From Spirochaetae bacterium HGW-Spirochaetae-9 (GTDB taxonomy: Bacteria > Spirochaetota > Spirochaetia > Treponematales > Rectinemataceae), in NCBI GenBank assembly GCA_002839205.1, contig PGXP01000074.1:1-7673 (forward strand): a stretch of DNA of 7,673 nt, given 5' to 3'. The first letter of the stretch is position 1. Each line of letters opens with the position of its first letter. Below, piece after piece: positions 1 through 6,936 of the stretch. The notes beneath the pieces were generated by a model, which was not told the DNA's origin, did not search any database, and saw nothing but the letters and a program-made list of their open reading frames with translations. The translations under genes and the position numbers were made by a program.

Positions 1-1594
1 CGTCCTTTTCCAGGACGGCGAGATTCTGCCGGCTCAGGATGAGGGCTGTCGGCCCGTCCGTCTTTTCCATGGCCATGCGCCAGGCGACAGCCGTTTCCTC
101 GGCATCGGCGGGGCGTACGACGCTCAGACCCGGTATGGTCCTCAAGGAGCTGAGGGTTTCGACGGGCTCGTGGGTCGGTCCGTCCTCACCGATATAGATG
201 GAGTCGTGGGTGAGGATGTAGACGACGGGCAACTTCATCAGCGCGGCCAGGCGCAGGGAAGGCCGGAGGTAATCGGCGAAGACGAGGAAGGTGGCCACGA
301 AGGGGCGCAGGCCCCCGTAGAGGGCGAGGCCATTGGCTATGGCCGCCATGCCGTGTTCGCGCACGCCGAAGCGGATATAGCGGCCCCCCGGATTGTCGGC
401 CGTAAAATCGAGGGGAAGGCCTGAAGCATTGGCCGGGAGCTGCGTGACGTTGGGGCCGGTGAGGTCGGCCGAGCCGCCCACCAGGTTGGGCCAGGCCTTG
501 GCGACAGCCATGATGCATTTGCCCGAGGCGTTGCGCGTGGCGATCTTTTCGCCCTTGGCGAAGGCGGGCAGATCCAGCTCGCCCTGGGTGCGGTTGAAGA
601 ACCATGCGCTCAGCTCTTCAGAGAGTTCAGGGTTAGCCTTACCCCAGCGCTCGAGTCCGGTTTGCCAATCGGCTTTGGCCGCCTTGAGCTCCTTCCTTCG
701 TTTTTCGAAAAAGGCATAGGCTTCGGGGGCGACATAGAAGGGAGCGTCGACGGGGATACCGAGCAAAGTCTTGGCTTTGGCCGCTTCCTCCTCGCCGAGG
801 GGAGCGCCGTGTGCGCCTGCCGTGCCCTGCTTCGCCGGCGATCCCTTGCCGATCAGGCTCTTGAGGATGATGAGGCTGGGTTTTTTCGTCTCGGCCTTGG
901 CCTGGGCTGTCAGGGAGGCCAGCCCGTCAAAATCGTACATGTCGCCGCGGAGCACCTGCCAGCCATAGGCTTCGAAGCGTTTCCCCACGTCCTCCGAAAA
1001 GGCTATGCCGGTTGAACCATCGATCGTAATGCTGTTGTCGTCGTAATAGGCGATGAGCTTGCCCAGCCCCAGGTGGCCCGCCAGGGAGCAGGCTTCGGAG
1101 GCGACGCCTTCCATGAGGCAGCCATCGCCCACGAGGGTGTAGGTGTAATGATCGAAAACCCTGGCTTCGGGCTTGTTGAATTTGGCCGCCATCATCCGCT
1201 CGCCGATGGCGAGGCCGACGGCGTTGGCGATGCCCTGTCCCAGGGGGCCTGTGGTGGTCTCAATGCCCGGCGTGACGCCGTATTCGGGATGGCCGGGACA
1301 CTTGGAACCCACCTGACGGAAGCTCTTGATATCGTCGATGGTAAGGCCAAAGCCCGCCATGTGGAGAATGGAGTAGAGCAGCATGGAGCCGTGGCCTGCC
1401 GAGAGGACAAAACGGTCGCGGTTGATCCATGAAGGATCCTGGGCGTCGTAGTTCATCTCGACGCCATAGAGGTAGGCCGCGAGTTCGGCCGCTCCCATGG
1501 GAAGGCCCGGGTGACCCGAGTTGGCCATATTTATGGCGTCGATGCTCAGGCTGCGTATCGATACGGCGATTTTTTCGAGCGATGTTCTATCCAT
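1..1594 (-). CDS. tkt: Transketolase, N-terminal 531 residues (3' end cut by window edge)
   Basis: Transketolase moves two-carbon ketol units between sugar phosphates in the non-oxidative pentose phosphate pathway, using thiamine diphosphate (ThDP) and a divalent metal, in the cytoplasm. The frame is open from ATG at 1594 to the left edge, giving 531 residues of an expected ~660. The ThDP (PP) domain covers about residues 1-320: SGHPG with His28, AGHGS with His68, the ThDP/metal motif GDGCLMEG at 156-163, [10 protein letters not shown] at 184-193 and AHGAPLG with His262. The pyrimidine domain follows: REHGM with the ThDP-activating Glu413, and the signature GEDGPTHEP with His475. The C-terminal domain is outside the window. 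The start is supported by AAGGAGA 7 nt upstream. It lies 121 bp after the oxidoreductase gene on the same strand, behind an AT-rich leader, so it may have its own promoter or be read through from the TRAP operon. All key residues look intact. DXP synthase is excluded by the motif order and the GEDGPTHEP signature. Confidence 0.96.
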   Translation of the reverse strand, partial: MDRTSLEKIAVSIRSLSIDAINMANSGHPGLPMGAAELAAYLYGVEMNYDAQDPSWINRDRFVLSAGHGSMLLYSILHMAGFGLTIDDIKSFRQVGSKCPGHPEYGVTPGIETTTGPLGQGIANAVGLAIGERMMAAKFNKPEARVFDHYTYTLVGDGCLMEGVASEACSLAGHLGLGKLIAYYDDNSITIDGSTGIAFSEDVGKRFEAYGWQVLRGDMYDFDGLASLTAQAKAETKKPSLIILKSLIGKGSPAKQGTAGAHGAPLGEEEAAKAKTLLGIPVDAPFYVAPEAYAFFEKRRKELKAAKADWQTGLERWGKANPELSEELSAWFFNRTQGELDLPAFAKGEKIATRNASGKCIMAVAKAWPNLVGGSADLTGPNVTQLPANASGLPLDFTADNPGGRYIRFGVREHGMAAIANGLALYGGLRPFVATFLVFADYLRPSLRLAALMKLPVVYILTHDSIYIGEDGPTHEPVETLSSLRTIPGLSVVRPADAEETAVAWRMAMEKTDGPTALILSRQNLAVLEKD

Positions 1595-1601
1595 GAACGA
1601 G

Positions 1602-1608
1602 TCTCCTT
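1602..1608 (-). promoter_or_regulatory. Ribosome binding site of transketolase
   Basis: On the minus strand AAGGAGA lies 7 nt before the ATG at 1594. It fixes that start, and no better upstream start is seen. Confidence 0.8.
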
Positions 1609-1629
1609 TGCTTGTAATACTCATTGTCA

Positions 1630-1659
1630 ATAATGCTCAATTATGAGGGCCTGGGGCAA
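1630..1659 (-). promoter_or_regulatory. Possible weak promoter for transketolase
   Basis: In the 121-bp gap between the oxidoreductase and tkt, the minus strand carries TTGCCC (1659-1654), an 18-bp spacer and CATTAT (1635-1630). Each hexamer matches the sigma70 consensus at four of six positions. The surrounding 1610-1645 is AT-rich compared with its neighbours, which fits a promoter, but the match is poor and a chance fit cannot be excluded. A second TTGACA-like element (1631-1626) has no matching -10 before the ribosome binding site. I found no intrinsic terminator with a T-run in this gap. A small GC-rich hairpin (GGCCT ... AGGCC, about 1649-1672) is not followed by one. Confidence 0.28.
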
Positions 1660-1715
1660 GCCCGCGAGGCCATGTCACAGACGGCAAAACGCGTTGCGCC
1701 CCTTGGCCATGCCAC

Positions 1716-2870
1716 CTAGCGGCCCAGATCCCTCCCCAGCGTTATCTTCGATTCGGAAAAGTTGTCGACGCTCTTCTTCTTTTCGTGGAATTTGGGCATC
1801 GAGGCGATCATCGTCTCCTTTCGGTAAAAGGCGTCAGTCGAAGCTATGGGGAGGCTGACAGGCCCTCCCATGGTCGAGGACTTGTAGATGGCGACGATGA
1901 GCTCCATTGTCCGTCGGCCCTCGAGCCCGTCCACGGCAGGAGGCTCTTTCCCCTCGATAGCCCTGAGGAAGTTGGCAATCTGGGCATCGTGGCCTTCGGC
2001 CGGCAGGTCGGGGATTTCGCGGTAACGATGCTCGAGGGCGGCCTTCGCTTCTTCGTTCTCCTTGGGGAAGCCGTTGGGCAGTGGGCTGCAGGCCGAGACG
2101 GTCCAGGGGACGCCGATGCTTCCCTTTTCGCCTTCCACCGTGATGCTCTGCCGCTCGCCGTGGCTGACGAGGGAAGAGGTAAAGTGCACGATCTTGTCCC
2201 CGTAATTGAAGACGACGAAGCCCAGATCCTCGCACTCCGAATTATCGTGGTTTATGTTTGTGATCGTCGCGCTCACCGTCGCCGGCATGCCGAAGATCAT
2301 GTGCATGAGGTCGAGGTAGTGGACGGCGTGGCTCATGAAGGAGCCGCCAGACTCCTGGGCCCAGGTGCCGCGCCACCAGAGATCGTAATAGACCTGGCCG
2401 CGCCACCAGAGCGAATCGAAGCTGGCGTACACTACCTTGCCGATAGCCCCCTCATCCAGCATCGTCTTCAGCTTGGCCACAGGCGTCTTGTAGCGGTTCT
2501 GGCTCACCACGGCGAGGACCTTTCCGCTCGCTCGGGCGGCTTCGATCATCAGATCGCATTCTTCAAGTGAACTCGCCATCGGTTTTTCGACGAGGACATG
2601 TTTGCCCGCCTTCAGCGCGTCGATGGTCACCGATGCGTGGGTGCTCGGCGGCAGGCAGATGGATACCGCTTCCACCGCCGGATCCGAAAGGAGTTTTTTG
2701 TAGTCATCGTAGGCCGCCGCGTTCAAAGCCTTCCCCGCGATCAGGTCCTCGGCCTTGGCCTTGAAGGTGTCGCAGACAGCCTTTACTTCGCACTCTGCCG
2801 CATAACGCTCGTAGCTTTCGACATGGACGGAGGCTATGGCTCCTGAGCCGATTATTCCAATACCTGTCAT
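1716..2870 (-). CDS. Gfo/Idh/MocA-family NAD(P)-dependent oxidoreductase
   Basis: A 384-residue cytoplasmic dehydrogenase of the glucose-fructose oxidoreductase / inositol dehydrogenase / MocA family, whose members oxidise or reduce sugars, inositols and their derivatives with NAD(P). The N-terminal Rossmann fold starts with GIIGSGAIA (residues 5-13). The family motif VEKP is at 94-97, with the lysine that acts in catalysis. The substrate domain holds WRGTW (167-171) and GGSFMSHAVHYLDL (175-188), whose His184 sits at the usual catalytic histidine site. GHDAQIANFLRAIEG (293-307) and the GGPVSLPIA tail are also typical. The last ~40 residues (345-384) are charged and extend somewhat beyond the usual end. 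The start at 2870 has AGGAG 6 nt upstream. It begins 26 bp after dctM, so it is very likely co-transcribed with the TRAP transporter and probably acts on the imported compound. The exact substrate is unknown, and no specific gene name is justified. Confidence 0.93.
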   Translation of the reverse strand: MTGIGIIGSGAIASVHVESYERYAAECEVKAVCDTFKAKAEDLIAGKALNAAAYDDYKKLLSDPAVEAVSICLPPSTHASVTIDALKAGKHVLVEKPMASSLEECDLMIEAARASGKVLAVVSQNRYKTPVAKLKTMLDEGAIGKVVYASFDSLWWRGQVYYDLWWRGTWAQESGGSFMSHAVHYLDLMHMIFGMPATVSATITNINHDNSECEDLGFVVFNYGDKIVHFTSSLVSHGERQSITVEGEKGSIGVPWTVSACSPLPNGFPKENEEAKAALEHRYREIPDLPAEGHDAQIANFLRAIEGKEPPAVDGLEGRRTMELIVAIYKSSTMGGPVSLPIASTDAFYRKETMIASMPKFHEKKKSVDNFSESKITLGRDLGR

Positions 2871-2896
2871 TCAATGCTCCTCTGCGGCCTTGCCGC

Positions 2897-4180
2897 TCAG
2901 CCCAACAGCAGATCGGGAAGGAAGGTGACGATCTGCGGCACGAAAAAGCTGATCAATATCGCAATCATAATAGTGATGATGAAGGGAATCATAGGCTTGA
3001 CGGATTTTTCGATCGGCAAGTGTCCTATCGCGCAGGAGACGAAGAGGAAGGAGCCCACGGGAGGCGTTATGGCGCCCAACTGCATCATGATAACCATGAC
3101 GACGCCATAGTGAATGGCGCTGAAGCCGAAGGAATTGCCGATGCTGAGGATAGTGGGCGCCAGCATGGCGATGAGGACGGTCGGATCCAGGAACATGCCC
3201 AGGACAAAGATGACGAGCATCAGGAAAAGGGTTCCCAGTGCCGGATTGCCGATAATGTTGACCACATAGTCGGTGACATTGGCCTGGAAGCGCATGCGGA
3301 CGAGGACATTGGAAAGGGCTCCCGTGGCCGCTATGGTGATCATGACGACGGCGGTGGTGAGGCCCGAGCTCTTCAGGATATCGATGAGGTCGCGAGGCTT
3401 CAGCTTCTTGGAGATAAAGAAGCCGTAGATGAGACCGTAGACGATGGCGAGGACGCCTGACTCCGTGGCCGTGACGACGCCGGAGATGATTCCGCCGATG
3501 ATGATGATGGGCATGGCCAGGGCGCCGACCGAACGGACGAGGGTTCTGCCCAGCCGATTAATGGAGAATTTCGTGGTTGGGATGTTGTAGCCTCGCCGCG
3601 AATAGACGATGCGGTTCCATAACATCTGCAGGCCGGCGATGATGACGCCGGGAAGTATCCCGCCCATAAAGAGCTTGCTCACCGGAATTTCCGTATAGTA
3701 GGAATAAAGGATCATCGCAATGCTGGGCGGTATGATGGGGCTGAGCATCGACGAACCCGCCGTGATGGCGACGGCGTAATCCTTGTCGTAGCCCTGCTTT
3801 TCCATGGCGGGGATGAGCATTCCGCCGATAGCCGAAGCGTCGGCAATGCCGGAGCCCTGGATACCCCCGAAGAACATCGAAGCCAGGATGTTGACGTGGC
3901 CGAGGCCGCCCTTGAACTGCCCGACGAGGGAATCCGAAAGGTCGATGATCTTGTCGGTGATGTCCGATTTGGCCATGATATTGCCGGCGATGATGAAAAA
4001 AGGTATCGCCATAAGTGAGAAGGAATTGACGCTTCCGAACATCTTGATGACGACAAGATTGAGGGGAAGATTCATCCCAATCATGAATGACACTGTCGTG
4101 AGAATGATCGACATATAGATGGGAATGCCGGCGAAAATAAATGCCAGCAATACAGCGAACACGAGCCAGATCTGCCACAT
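2897..4180 (-). CDS. dctM: TRAP transporter large permease (DctM/SiaM-type)
   Basis: The large membrane subunit of a tripartite ATP-independent periplasmic (TRAP) transporter. It forms the ion-coupled (usually Na+) transport path in the inner membrane. The 427-residue protein is almost wholly hydrophobic with about a dozen membrane or hairpin segments. Family landmarks are clear: MAIPFFIIAGNIM (57-69), GGIQGSGIADASAIGG (105-120), SSMLSPIIPPSI (143-154), the second-half SGVVTATESG (233-242) and LGAITPPVG (368-376), the two halves being the inverted repeats of the ion-transporter fold. The start is the ATG at 4180 (MWQIWLVF), with GGAGA 6 nt upstream. The frame stays open further up to 4303, but that extension is arginine-rich, overlaps dctQ and has no membrane character. 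The gene starts 14 bp after the dctQ stop and ends 26 bp before the oxidoreductase. Length and motifs look complete. Confidence 0.97.
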   Translation of the reverse strand: MWQIWLVFAVLLAFIFAGIPIYMSIILTTVSFMIGMNLPLNLVVIKMFGSVNSFSLMAIPFFIIAGNIMAKSDITDKIIDLSDSLVGQFKGGLGHVNILASMFFGGIQGSGIADASAIGGMLIPAMEKQGYDKDYAVAITAGSSMLSPIIPPSIAMILYSYYTEIPVSKLFMGGILPGVIIAGLQMLWNRIVYSRRGYNIPTTKFSINRLGRTLVRSVGALAMPIIIIGGIISGVVTATESGVLAIVYGLIYGFFISKKLKPRDLIDILKSSGLTTAVVMITIAATGALSNVLVRMRFQANVTDYVVNIIGNPALGTLFLMLVIFVLGMFLDPTVLIAMLAPTILSIGNSFGFSAIHYGVVMVIMMQLGAITPPVGSFLFVSCAIGHLPIEKSVKPMIPFIITIMIAILISFFVPQIVTFLPDLLLG

Positions 4181-4185
4181 GGTTG

Positions 4186-4192
4186 TCTCCTT
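4186..4192 (-). promoter_or_regulatory. Ribosome binding site that fixes the dctM start
   Basis: AAGGAGA on the minus strand, its GGAG core 6 nt before the ATG at 4180, inside the 14-bp gap after the dctQ stop. It decides for the 4180 start over the longer open frame reaching 4303, which would overlap dctQ by over 100 bases. Confidence 0.85.
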
Positions 4193-4194
4193 CC

Positions 4195-4695
4195 TTACTG
4201 CTTCGCGAGCATCTTGTCCTTGTAGCCTTTCCCGTATGAAATCTTGTAGAGATACTCGACAATGCCGAAGAGGCAGCCGACGGGAACGGAAGCGTAGAAC
4301 CATGCCATGGATATCTGAATGTTCTGCAGACTGCTCATCGTGTTGGTGATCGTGTAGGCGAAGCCCTTGTAGGTGAGGAGGGCCAGTATGCCCATCACGA
4401 GAAGGTCGATGGCCGTGTCGACCACGCGCCTTGTTTTTTGCGATCGAATCTTGTTGAGAAAGAGATCGACCGTGAAGTGGGCGCCTTCCCTCACTCCGAT
4501 GCTCAGGCCGAGAAAGATCACCCAGATGGCCGAGAGCCGCAGCACCTCGTCGCCCCAGGCGAAGGGGCGTGTCGAAAGGAAGGTGAAATATCTGAGTATT
4601 ATCTGGATAAAGCAGAGAATAATGGTAAATGCCGAGACGCTTACCATCATCGTTGCCCGGGTACGGTTAAAAAGAAGGTAGAATTTCCTTGCCAT
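4195..4695 (-). CDS. dctQ: TRAP transporter small permease (DctQ/SiaQ-type)
   Basis: The small four-helix membrane subunit of the TRAP transporter. It packs against DctM as a scaffold for docking the binding protein. The product has 166 residues, the usual size. Hydrophobic segments are seen at about 15-38, 52-68, 93-116 and 130-150. The family pattern is present: RPFAWGDEVLRLSAIWVIFLG at 43-63, with the tryptophan, acidic pair and arginine, then VREGAHFTVDLF (68-79), the typical R-x-G-x-H-x-x-V-D stretch. The lysine-rich C-terminus (151-166) would lie in the cytoplasm. The start at 4695 has GGAG 8 nt upstream. It is the first gene after the strong hairpin terminator that follows dctP, and it stands 14 bp before dctM, so dctQ and dctM are made together and probably in smaller amounts than dctP. 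Confidence 0.95.
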   Translation of the reverse strand: MARKFYLLFNRTRATMMVSVSAFTIILCFIQIILRYFTFLSTRPFAWGDEVLRLSAIWVIFLGLSIGVREGAHFTVDLFLNKIRSQKTRRVVDTAIDLLVMGILALLTYKGFAYTITNTMSSLQNIQISMAWFYASVPVGCLFGIVEYLYKISYGKGYKDKMLAKQ

Positions 4696-4710
4696 TCAAA
4701 GATCTCCATT

Positions 4711-4755
4711 AAAAAAAAGAGGAGGCCGTCCCGAGAAGAATGAGGGACGACCTCC
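4711..4755 (-). terminator. Intrinsic terminator/attenuator between dctP and dctQ
   Basis: Read on the minus strand, a 12-bp stem (GGAGGTCGTCCC at 4755-4744 pairing with GGGACGGCCTCC at 4732-4721, all Watson-Crick apart from one G-U) encloses an 11-nt loop. It is followed two bases later by eight T (4718-4711). This is a textbook rho-independent terminator, 24 bp after the dctP stop. The dctQ ribosome binding site comes only a few bases after the T-run and no new promoter fits between them, so dctQM must depend on read-through. The hairpin would also protect the 3' end of a dctP-only mRNA. The likely outcome is excess binding protein over membrane subunits, as expected for TRAP systems. Confidence 0.9.
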
Positions 4756-4779
4756 CGTCCGTAAAAAGCTCCGTTTCGC

Positions 4780-5757
4780 TTACTGGATGGCCAGCATCTT
4801 GTCGATGAAATCGTTCCAGGCCTTGCCCTTCGCCCTGTAGTCGTTGAGCATGGGCTTGCAGGCTTCGATCCACTTGGCCTTGTCGGCAGGCTGGTGAATG
4901 GTCACGCCGGCTGCCTTGATCTTTTCGAGGGATGCCACCTGGTCGGCTTCGTCCAGCTTCGCCTGATACTGGGCTGCCTCCTGGGCGCAGTCCATCACGA
5001 TCTTCTGCAGATCAGCAGGCAGGCTGTTGTACCACTTCTCGTTGAAGAAATAGTACGCGCAGGCGATGATGTGGTCGGTGATGGTGAGGTTCTTGGCTAC
5101 GTCCTGGAACTTCATCGAGTTGATCATGGAGGGGGATGCCTCCATGCCGTCGATGACGCCTGTCTGGAGAGCCGAGTATATCTCGTTCCAGTCCATCGTC
5201 GTGCCGGCGGCGCCCAGCGACTTGAACATGCTGATGTAGACCGCGTTCGGGCCGCGCATCTTCATGTTGGCGATGTCTTCCAGCTTAGTGACGGGTTTCT
5301 TGGTGAGCATGTGGCGCGAGCCCATGGACTGCCCAGCCGTGGCGATAAAGCCGTAGGGCTTCACCAGCGCGCTGACCTCGCCTTCCAGTCCCTTGAGCAC
5401 TCTCAGGTAATGGTCATTGTTCTTGAAGAGGAAGGGGAATTCGAACATCATGAGCTGGGGAACCCAGGTGCCTGGTCCCGTGCCGGGGGCCGATACGACC
5501 ATCTCGAGGGAGCCGGTTCGGGCCATTTCGACCTGTTCGGCCTGGCTGCCGAGTTCGGCGCCGAAATTGGCAACGGCCTTGATTCTGCCGCCGGCCTTCT
5601 TGTTCACGATGTCGACGAAATAGGCCAAACCCTTGCCGATCGTCCCCGCGCCGGCCAGATTGGTCGAGGTGCGAAGCTGATAGGTCTTGCCCTGGGCGAA
5701 GGCCGATGAGGCGGCAACCATGATGATGAGCAATACAAGCAGTGTTTTCTTTTTCAT
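4780..5757 (-). CDS. dctP: TRAP transporter solute-binding protein (DctP family)
   Basis: The periplasmic binding protein that captures the substrate and delivers it to DctQM. The product is 325 residues, the normal size. A signal peptide is clear: KKK at 2-4, a hydrophobic core at 5-16 and a probable cleavage site AFA/Q after residue 21. The mature part shows the DctP pattern: GSRHMLTKKPV (146-156), KMRGPNAVYISMFKSLGA (166-183) with the conserved Arg168 that normally binds the substrate carboxylate, and the NEIYSALQTGVIDGMEA stretch (191-207). At the place where sialate-type proteins have DGQEN, this one has DGMEA, so one ligand-contact residue may differ. The retained arginine suggests a carboxylated substrate such as a sugar acid, but this is inference. 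AGGAGG lies 5 nt before the ATG. The gene leads the operon behind a good promoter and is followed by a terminator. Confidence 0.96.
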   Translation of the reverse strand: MKKKTLLVLLIIMVAASSAFAQGKTYQLRTSTNLAGAGTIGKGLAYFVDIVNKKAGGRIKAVANFGAELGSQAEQVEMARTGSLEMVVSAPGTGPGTWVPQLMMFEFPFLFKNNDHYLRVLKGLEGEVSALVKPYGFIATAGQSMGSRHMLTKKPVTKLEDIANMKMRGPNAVYISMFKSLGAAGTTMDWNEIYSALQTGVIDGMEASPSMINSMKFQDVAKNLTITDHIIACAYYFFNEKWYNSLPADLQKIVMDCAQEAAQYQAKLDEADQVASLEKIKAAGVTIHQPADKAKWIEACKPMLNDYRAKGKAWNDFIDKMLAIQ

Positions 5758-5762
5758 TGAGT

Positions 5763-5768
5763 CCTCCT
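5763..5768 (-). promoter_or_regulatory. Strong ribosome binding site of dctP
   Basis: A full AGGAGG on the minus strand, 5 nt before the ATG at 5757. It is the strongest Shine-Dalgarno in the window, fitting the high expression expected of a binding protein. Confidence 0.85.
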
Positions 5769-5778
5769 GTGACGTGCA

Positions 5779-5794
5779 TCGATGGTAGCATCGA
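5779..5794. promoter_or_regulatory. Candidate operator: palindrome over the -10 box
   Basis: TCGATG-GTAG-CATCGA is a perfect 6-bp inverted repeat with a 4-bp centre, lying over the -10 box of the dctP promoter. The same bases also form a 7-bp direct repeat, GCATCGA at 5776-5782 and 5788-5794. The position would let a dimeric regulator block RNA polymerase. No regulator gene lies in the window, so its owner is unknown. A hairpin role is less likely because the element spans the expected transcript start. Confidence 0.45.
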
Positions 5795-5810
5795 CGGGCG
5801 GAGATGTCAA
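5782..5810 (-). promoter_or_regulatory. Sigma70-type promoter of the dctPQM operon
   Basis: On the minus strand a perfect -35 box TTGACA (5810-5805) is followed by a 17-bp spacer and a -10 box TACCAT (5787-5782; four of six consensus bases). The -35 starts 10 bases after the uvrC stop codon, in the only gap between the two genes. The transcript would begin near 5775, leaving a leader of under 20 nt with the ribosome binding site in it. The imperfect -10, covered by a palindrome, fits a regulated promoter. Confidence 0.72.
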
Positions 5811-5820
5811 ATTATAACCT

Positions 5821-6936
5821 TCAGTCGGCGCCGTAGGAGAGGGAGGCTTTTTCCTTCACCGCAAGGGCGATTTCCAGGGAAACGCCAGCCGCCCTGGCAA
5901 TGGTTTCGGCTTCAGCCGCGGCTATGGCAGCCATGGATCCGAATGCCTTCATCAGGCGCTTTGCCCGCGCCTCGCCGATCCCCTCCACCGAGGTGAGCAG
6001 GGTAAAGCGCAGGTCGCGCGTGCGCAGCTTCTTGGAAAGACCCGTCGCGAAGCGATGGGTTTCGTCGCGTATGGCCACGAGGACGCGAAGGGCCGGCGAA
6101 TCCATGGGCAGGACAATGGGAGCGAGCCTGTCGGGCAGGTAGACTTCCTCATTCTTTTTGGCCAGTCCCGCCAGCTCGCAGTCGAGGCCCAGGTGGTCGA
6201 GGATTTCCTTGGCCGCCGAAACCTGGCCCGCGCCCCCGTCGATGAGGATGAGGTCGGGCAGTTCGGCCTCCTCGTTGACAAGGCGCGTATAGCGTCGCGC
6301 CACGGCTTCGCGTATGGAGGCGAAGTCGTCGATCGCTCCCTTGCCGAGGCTTTTGATGCGGAAATAGCGGTAATTCCGCTTGTCGGGAATGCCGTTTTTG
6401 AAGCTGATGAGGGAGGCTACGGTATTCTTGCCCGCCAGGTGGGCAATATCGAAGCCTTCGATTCGCATCGGCAAGGAGGCGAGGCCGAGGGCTGATCGCA
6501 GCTCCACGAGAGCCTGCGTATCGCCTATTTCCCTCCGCTTTTTTATCATTTCTTCCCTGGCGTTCTGGATGGCCAGGTTCATCGAAGCCGCATGGCGCTG
6601 TTCCTTGGGGATGAGGAATCGCGTCTTGACGCCCAGTTCCCTCCTGATGTACTGGGCGACAGGTTTTGTCGCTGTTGTCTTCATCAGGTAGATCGACGGG
6701 GGAGGGAGGCGTTCGGCGCTGTAATAGCTCACCAGAAATGACTGGATCGCCTCTTCCTCGGTACCGTAGAGGGGGGCGATAAAGCTGTCCCTGCCCTTCA
6801 TCCGCCCATCGCGCATCGTGAAGACGATGAAGGCGACGAGGTCTCCGTCGCAGTGCCAGGCGATATAATCCCGCGACGCCGGATCGAAATCCTGGACATT
6901 GGACCTTCCGACAAAGAGCTCCACCGCCTTGACGGC
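5821..6936 (-). pseudogene. uvrC: UvrC excinuclease, C-terminal ~365 residues (5' part missing)
   Basis: UvrC joins UvrB at damaged DNA and cuts on both sides of the lesion. In chimera numbering, the middle region begins around [15 protein letters not shown] (251-265). The C-terminal endonuclease domain (RNase H fold), which makes the 5' cut, is intact: [11 protein letters not shown] (397-407) with Asp401, [10 protein letters not shown] (467-475) with Asp471 and RDETHRFA (528-535) with His532. After it come the tandem helix-hairpin-helix elements ([19 protein letters not shown], 554-572, then AAGVS at about 587-591) that bind DNA. About 200-240 residues are missing at the front: the GIY-YIG nuclease that makes the 3' cut, the cysteine-rich stretch and the UVR motif. 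The piece shares composition with the TRAP operon, whose promoter begins 10 bases after its stop, so it very likely belongs to the same genome. In that genome the gene is probably whole. The gene's identity is certain; its truncation may be artificial. Confidence 0.88.

Noticed and set aside
1649..1672. GC-rich hairpin as terminator after the oxidoreductase
   Set aside because: The stem is short and interrupted and no T-run follows on the minus strand, so it does not qualify as an intrinsic terminator.
2367..2411. 15-bp direct repeat (GCCGCGCCACCAGAG twice, 30 bp apart) as a recent tandem duplication
   Set aside because: It encodes LWWRG twice within the oxidoreductase, but both tryptophan/arginine stretches fall where family members usually have them, so similar codons are enough to explain it.
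1785..2570. Plus-strand open frame of 261 codons antisense to the oxidoreductase
   Set aside because: The minus-strand frame is a clear family member. The plus-strand product has a biased, unrecognisable composition typical of a shadow frame in GC-rich DNA.
4181..4303. A longer DctM with a 41-residue N-terminal extension
   Set aside because: The extension is arginine-rich, lies inside dctQ and has no ribosome binding site, while ATG at 4180 has a good one and begins the typical hydrophobic N-terminus.
4894..5709. Plus-strand open frame of 271 codons antisense to dctP
   Set aside because: Shadow of the dctP coding frame, rich in H, G, L, V and D with no domain, and the dctP identity is certain.
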